Origin: Paenibacillus sp. XY044
GTDB lineage: Bacteria; Bacillota; Bacilli; Paenibacillales; Paenibacillaceae
Length of the DNA: 64,000 bases
Direction of reading: 5' to 3'
NCBI RefSeq assembly: GCF_002257645.1
Contig: NZ_NQMO01000001.1
Span: 730,065-794,064, forward strand
Every line of letters begins with the position of its first letter. The first letter of the stretch is position 1. Below the pieces are notes generated by a model. That model made no database searches. It was not told the origin of the DNA and saw nothing but the letters and a program-made list of their open reading frames with translations. Position numbers and translations under genes: made by a program. Positions 62,637 to 64,000 of the stretch are shown here, in pieces.

Positions 62637-63986
62637 ATGCACAAGCTGCTTCGAATCAGCATGGCATGCGTGATGACCGTCATGCTCGCATCCGGCTGTT
62701 CCGGAACCCACGGAGGAAATAACTCAGCTGGACAAACGGGTGCAAACGGACAACAGGAAGCCGGAGGGAGCGGTGGGCCGAATTCCACGGCAAATCAAGG
62801 CGGGGATTCGTCGAGCCCGCCGGCGGGCAGCGGCCAGGAAGCGGGTACGGGTTCGAATCCGGGAGACTCAGGCACAACTCCAGACGATCCGGTCCTTAAG
62901 CAGCTGAACCAGCTGACGACCGAAGAAAAGGTCGGCCAGCTTGTGCTGGTGGGTATGGATGGAACCGCAACAAGTGAAGAAACCCGTGAACTCGTGCAGA
63001 AGTATTACGTCGGCGGTTTTATTTTCTATAAAAATAACATCGACAGCACGAAGCAGGCACTGAGCTTGTTTAACGGCATCAAAAAGGACAACCAGGGCAA
63101 CCCCGTGCCGCTGTGGATGAGCGTGGACGAGGAAGGAGGCCGGGTGTCACGGATGCCGGACGAATTCGTCGACATGCCGACTAACCGGGCGATCGGACGG
63201 AAGGACAGCACGGATTTGTCCCATGGAATCGGGCAAATCCTCGGCCGGGAGCTGGCCGGCTTTGGACTGAACATGGATTTTGCGCCGGTTCTGGACGTCA
63301 ACAGCAATCCGAACAATCCGGTGATCGGGGACCGGTCCTTCGGCGACGACGCCGAACTGGTCTCCCGGCTCGGCAAGGCTACGATGGAGGGAATCCGTGA
63401 GGAGCGTGTGGTGCCGGTCGTGAAGCATTTTCCGGGGCATGGCGATACGTCCGTTGACTCCCACATCGGTCTGCCTGTCGTAAATCACGACTTGGCGAGA
63501 TTGCGGAAGCTGGAGCTCGTACCGTTCCAGGCTGCGGTGAAAGACCAGGCGGATGTCGTCATGATCGCGCATCTGCTGATGCCGAAGCTGGATAAGGACC
63601 ACCCGGCCTCCTTCTCCAAAGCGGTCATTACGGATCTGCTCCGCAATGAGCTGGGCTTCAAGGGCGTCGTCATCTCGGATGACATGACGATGGGGGCGAT
63701 CGACAAAAATTACAGCATCGGCAAAGCCTCGGTCGGGGCCATCCTTGCGGGCGGAAACATCATTCTCATTGGTCATGACTACGCCAAGGAGAAGGAAGCC
63801 ATTCAGGCGCTGACGGACGCTGTAAAAGACGGGACGATTTCCGAAGAGGTGCTCAATGACCGGGTATACGCCGTTCTTAAGCTGAAGAATGCTTATGGAA
63901 TCACCGACGAACCGGCAGAAGGGCCCGATGTGGACCAGATTAACAAGGACGCCCGCAGTCTACTGGGCAAATACGGATTGAAATAG
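62637..63986 (+). CDS. nagZ: Beta-N-acetylhexosaminidase, GH3 (NagZ-like lipoprotein)
   Basis: Extracellular lipid-anchored enzyme that releases N-acetylglucosamine from muropeptides in cell-wall recycling. From ATG 62637 (GAAGG upstream) it has 449 residues: lipobox LASGC (C21), a Gly/Ser/Asn-rich linker to about 80, then the GH3 barrel with QLVLVGMDGT, DEEGGRVSRM, FAPVLDVNSNP and KHFPGHGDTSVDSH. D274 and H276 form the Asp-His dyad and D348 in SDDMTM the nucleophile. A longer frame upstream overlaps the exporter gene and is not supported. No muramidase or AmiE-like gene lies in the window. The gene ends 14 bases before the window edge. Confidence 0.93.
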   Translation: MHKLLRISMACVMTVMLASGCSGTHGGNNSAGQTGANGQQEAGGSGGPNSTANQGGDSSSPPAGSGQEAGTGSNPGDSGTTPDDPVLKQLNQLTTEEKVGQLVLVGMDGTATSEETRELVQKYYVGGFIFYKNNIDSTKQALSLFNGIKKDNQGNPVPLWMSVDEEGGRVSRMPDEFVDMPTNRAIGRKDSTDLSHGIGQILGRELAGFGLNMDFAPVLDVNSNPNNPVIGDRSFGDDAELVSRLGKATMEGIREERVVPVVKHFPGHGDTSVDSHIGLPVVNHDLARLRKLELVPFQAAVKDQADVVMIAHLLMPKLDKDHPASFSKAVITDLLRNELGFKGVVISDDMTMGAIDKNYSIGKASVGAILAGGNIILIGHDYAKEKEAIQALTDAVKDGTISEEVLNDRVYAVLKLKNAYGITDEPAEGPDVDQINKDARSLLGKYGLK

Positions 63987-64000
63987 AGTTGGTCATCCGG

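Noticed and set aside
1..64000. rRNA, tRNA, transposase, integrase, prophage or CRISPR array
   Set aside because: None seen on either strand by reading; no frame resembles a transposase or recombinase, and no direct-repeat/spacer pattern was found.

Overview
The window reads as chromosomal DNA of a spore-forming, low-to-mid GC Gram-positive of the Paenibacillus type. The evidence is a gerA-family spore germination operon with a candidate sigma-G promoter, AGGAGG-type ribosome sites, frequent TTG/GTG starts, a YesM/YesN two-component pair beside a CUT1 sugar ABC system that lacks its own ATPase, and a Fur box, ZTP riboswitch and Rho-independent terminators of Firmicute form. No rRNA, tRNA, insertion sequence, prophage or CRISPR array was seen. 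About 60 protein genes are supported, most in short one- to three-gene units separated by terminators.

Layout. 1-6.9 kb: the 3' part of a GH95 fucosidase, a small unknown gene, a TetR regulator with the YhgE/Pip membrane protein it probably controls, and a methionine aminopeptidase. 7-11.4 kb: a small membrane protein and a germinant-receptor operon in the order B-A-C. 11.7-20.6 kb: aspartase, FabV enoyl reductase, a Fur-box-preceded IsdG-like monooxygenase, an MFS transporter, exonuclease III, an ArsR/MFS pair with twin operators, and an M29 aminopeptidase. 20.8-27.2 kb: a three-gene adaptor/ATPase/permease exporter (YknXYZ or MacAB type), folD behind a ZTP riboswitch, and a TetR/short-chain dehydrogenase divergon. 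27.2-38.4 kb: a possible small RNA, a secreted coiled-coil protein, a VanZ-RDD fusion, an amino-acid permease, a lipoprotein, a DUF2306 protein, a TetR/MFS pair with three repeated operators, an FMN reductase and a LysR/DapA divergon. 38.4-49.4 kb: an MFS gene with a long leader, a butanediol dehydrogenase and LacI regulator sharing a 16-bp operator, a suppressor-of-fused protein followed by a large unknown protein, a MORN protein, and a VOC - ECF sigma - DinB operon. 49.8-60.3 kb: a carbohydrate locus with a secreted glycosidase carrying a CBM9-like module, YesN, YesM, two permeases and a binding lipoprotein. 60.4-64 kb: a rhodanese, an overlooked 54-residue CxxC protein, a TauE/SafE exporter and a NagZ-type lipoprotein.

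The clearest regulatory readings come from the DNA itself. Four regulator/target pairs each show the same motif in front of the regulator and in front of its neighbour (TetR/YhgE, ArsR/MFS, TetR/MFS, LacI/BdhA), and folD carries a recognisable ZTP (pfl) aptamer with a terminator. I found no clearly unprecedented multi-gene system. The best candidates for undescribed biology are the SUFU/559-residue protein pair, the short promoter-terminator unit at 27.25 kb, the long leader at 38.7 kb, the conserved-looking 54-residue protein, and the disordered N-terminus of the germinant receptor A subunit.
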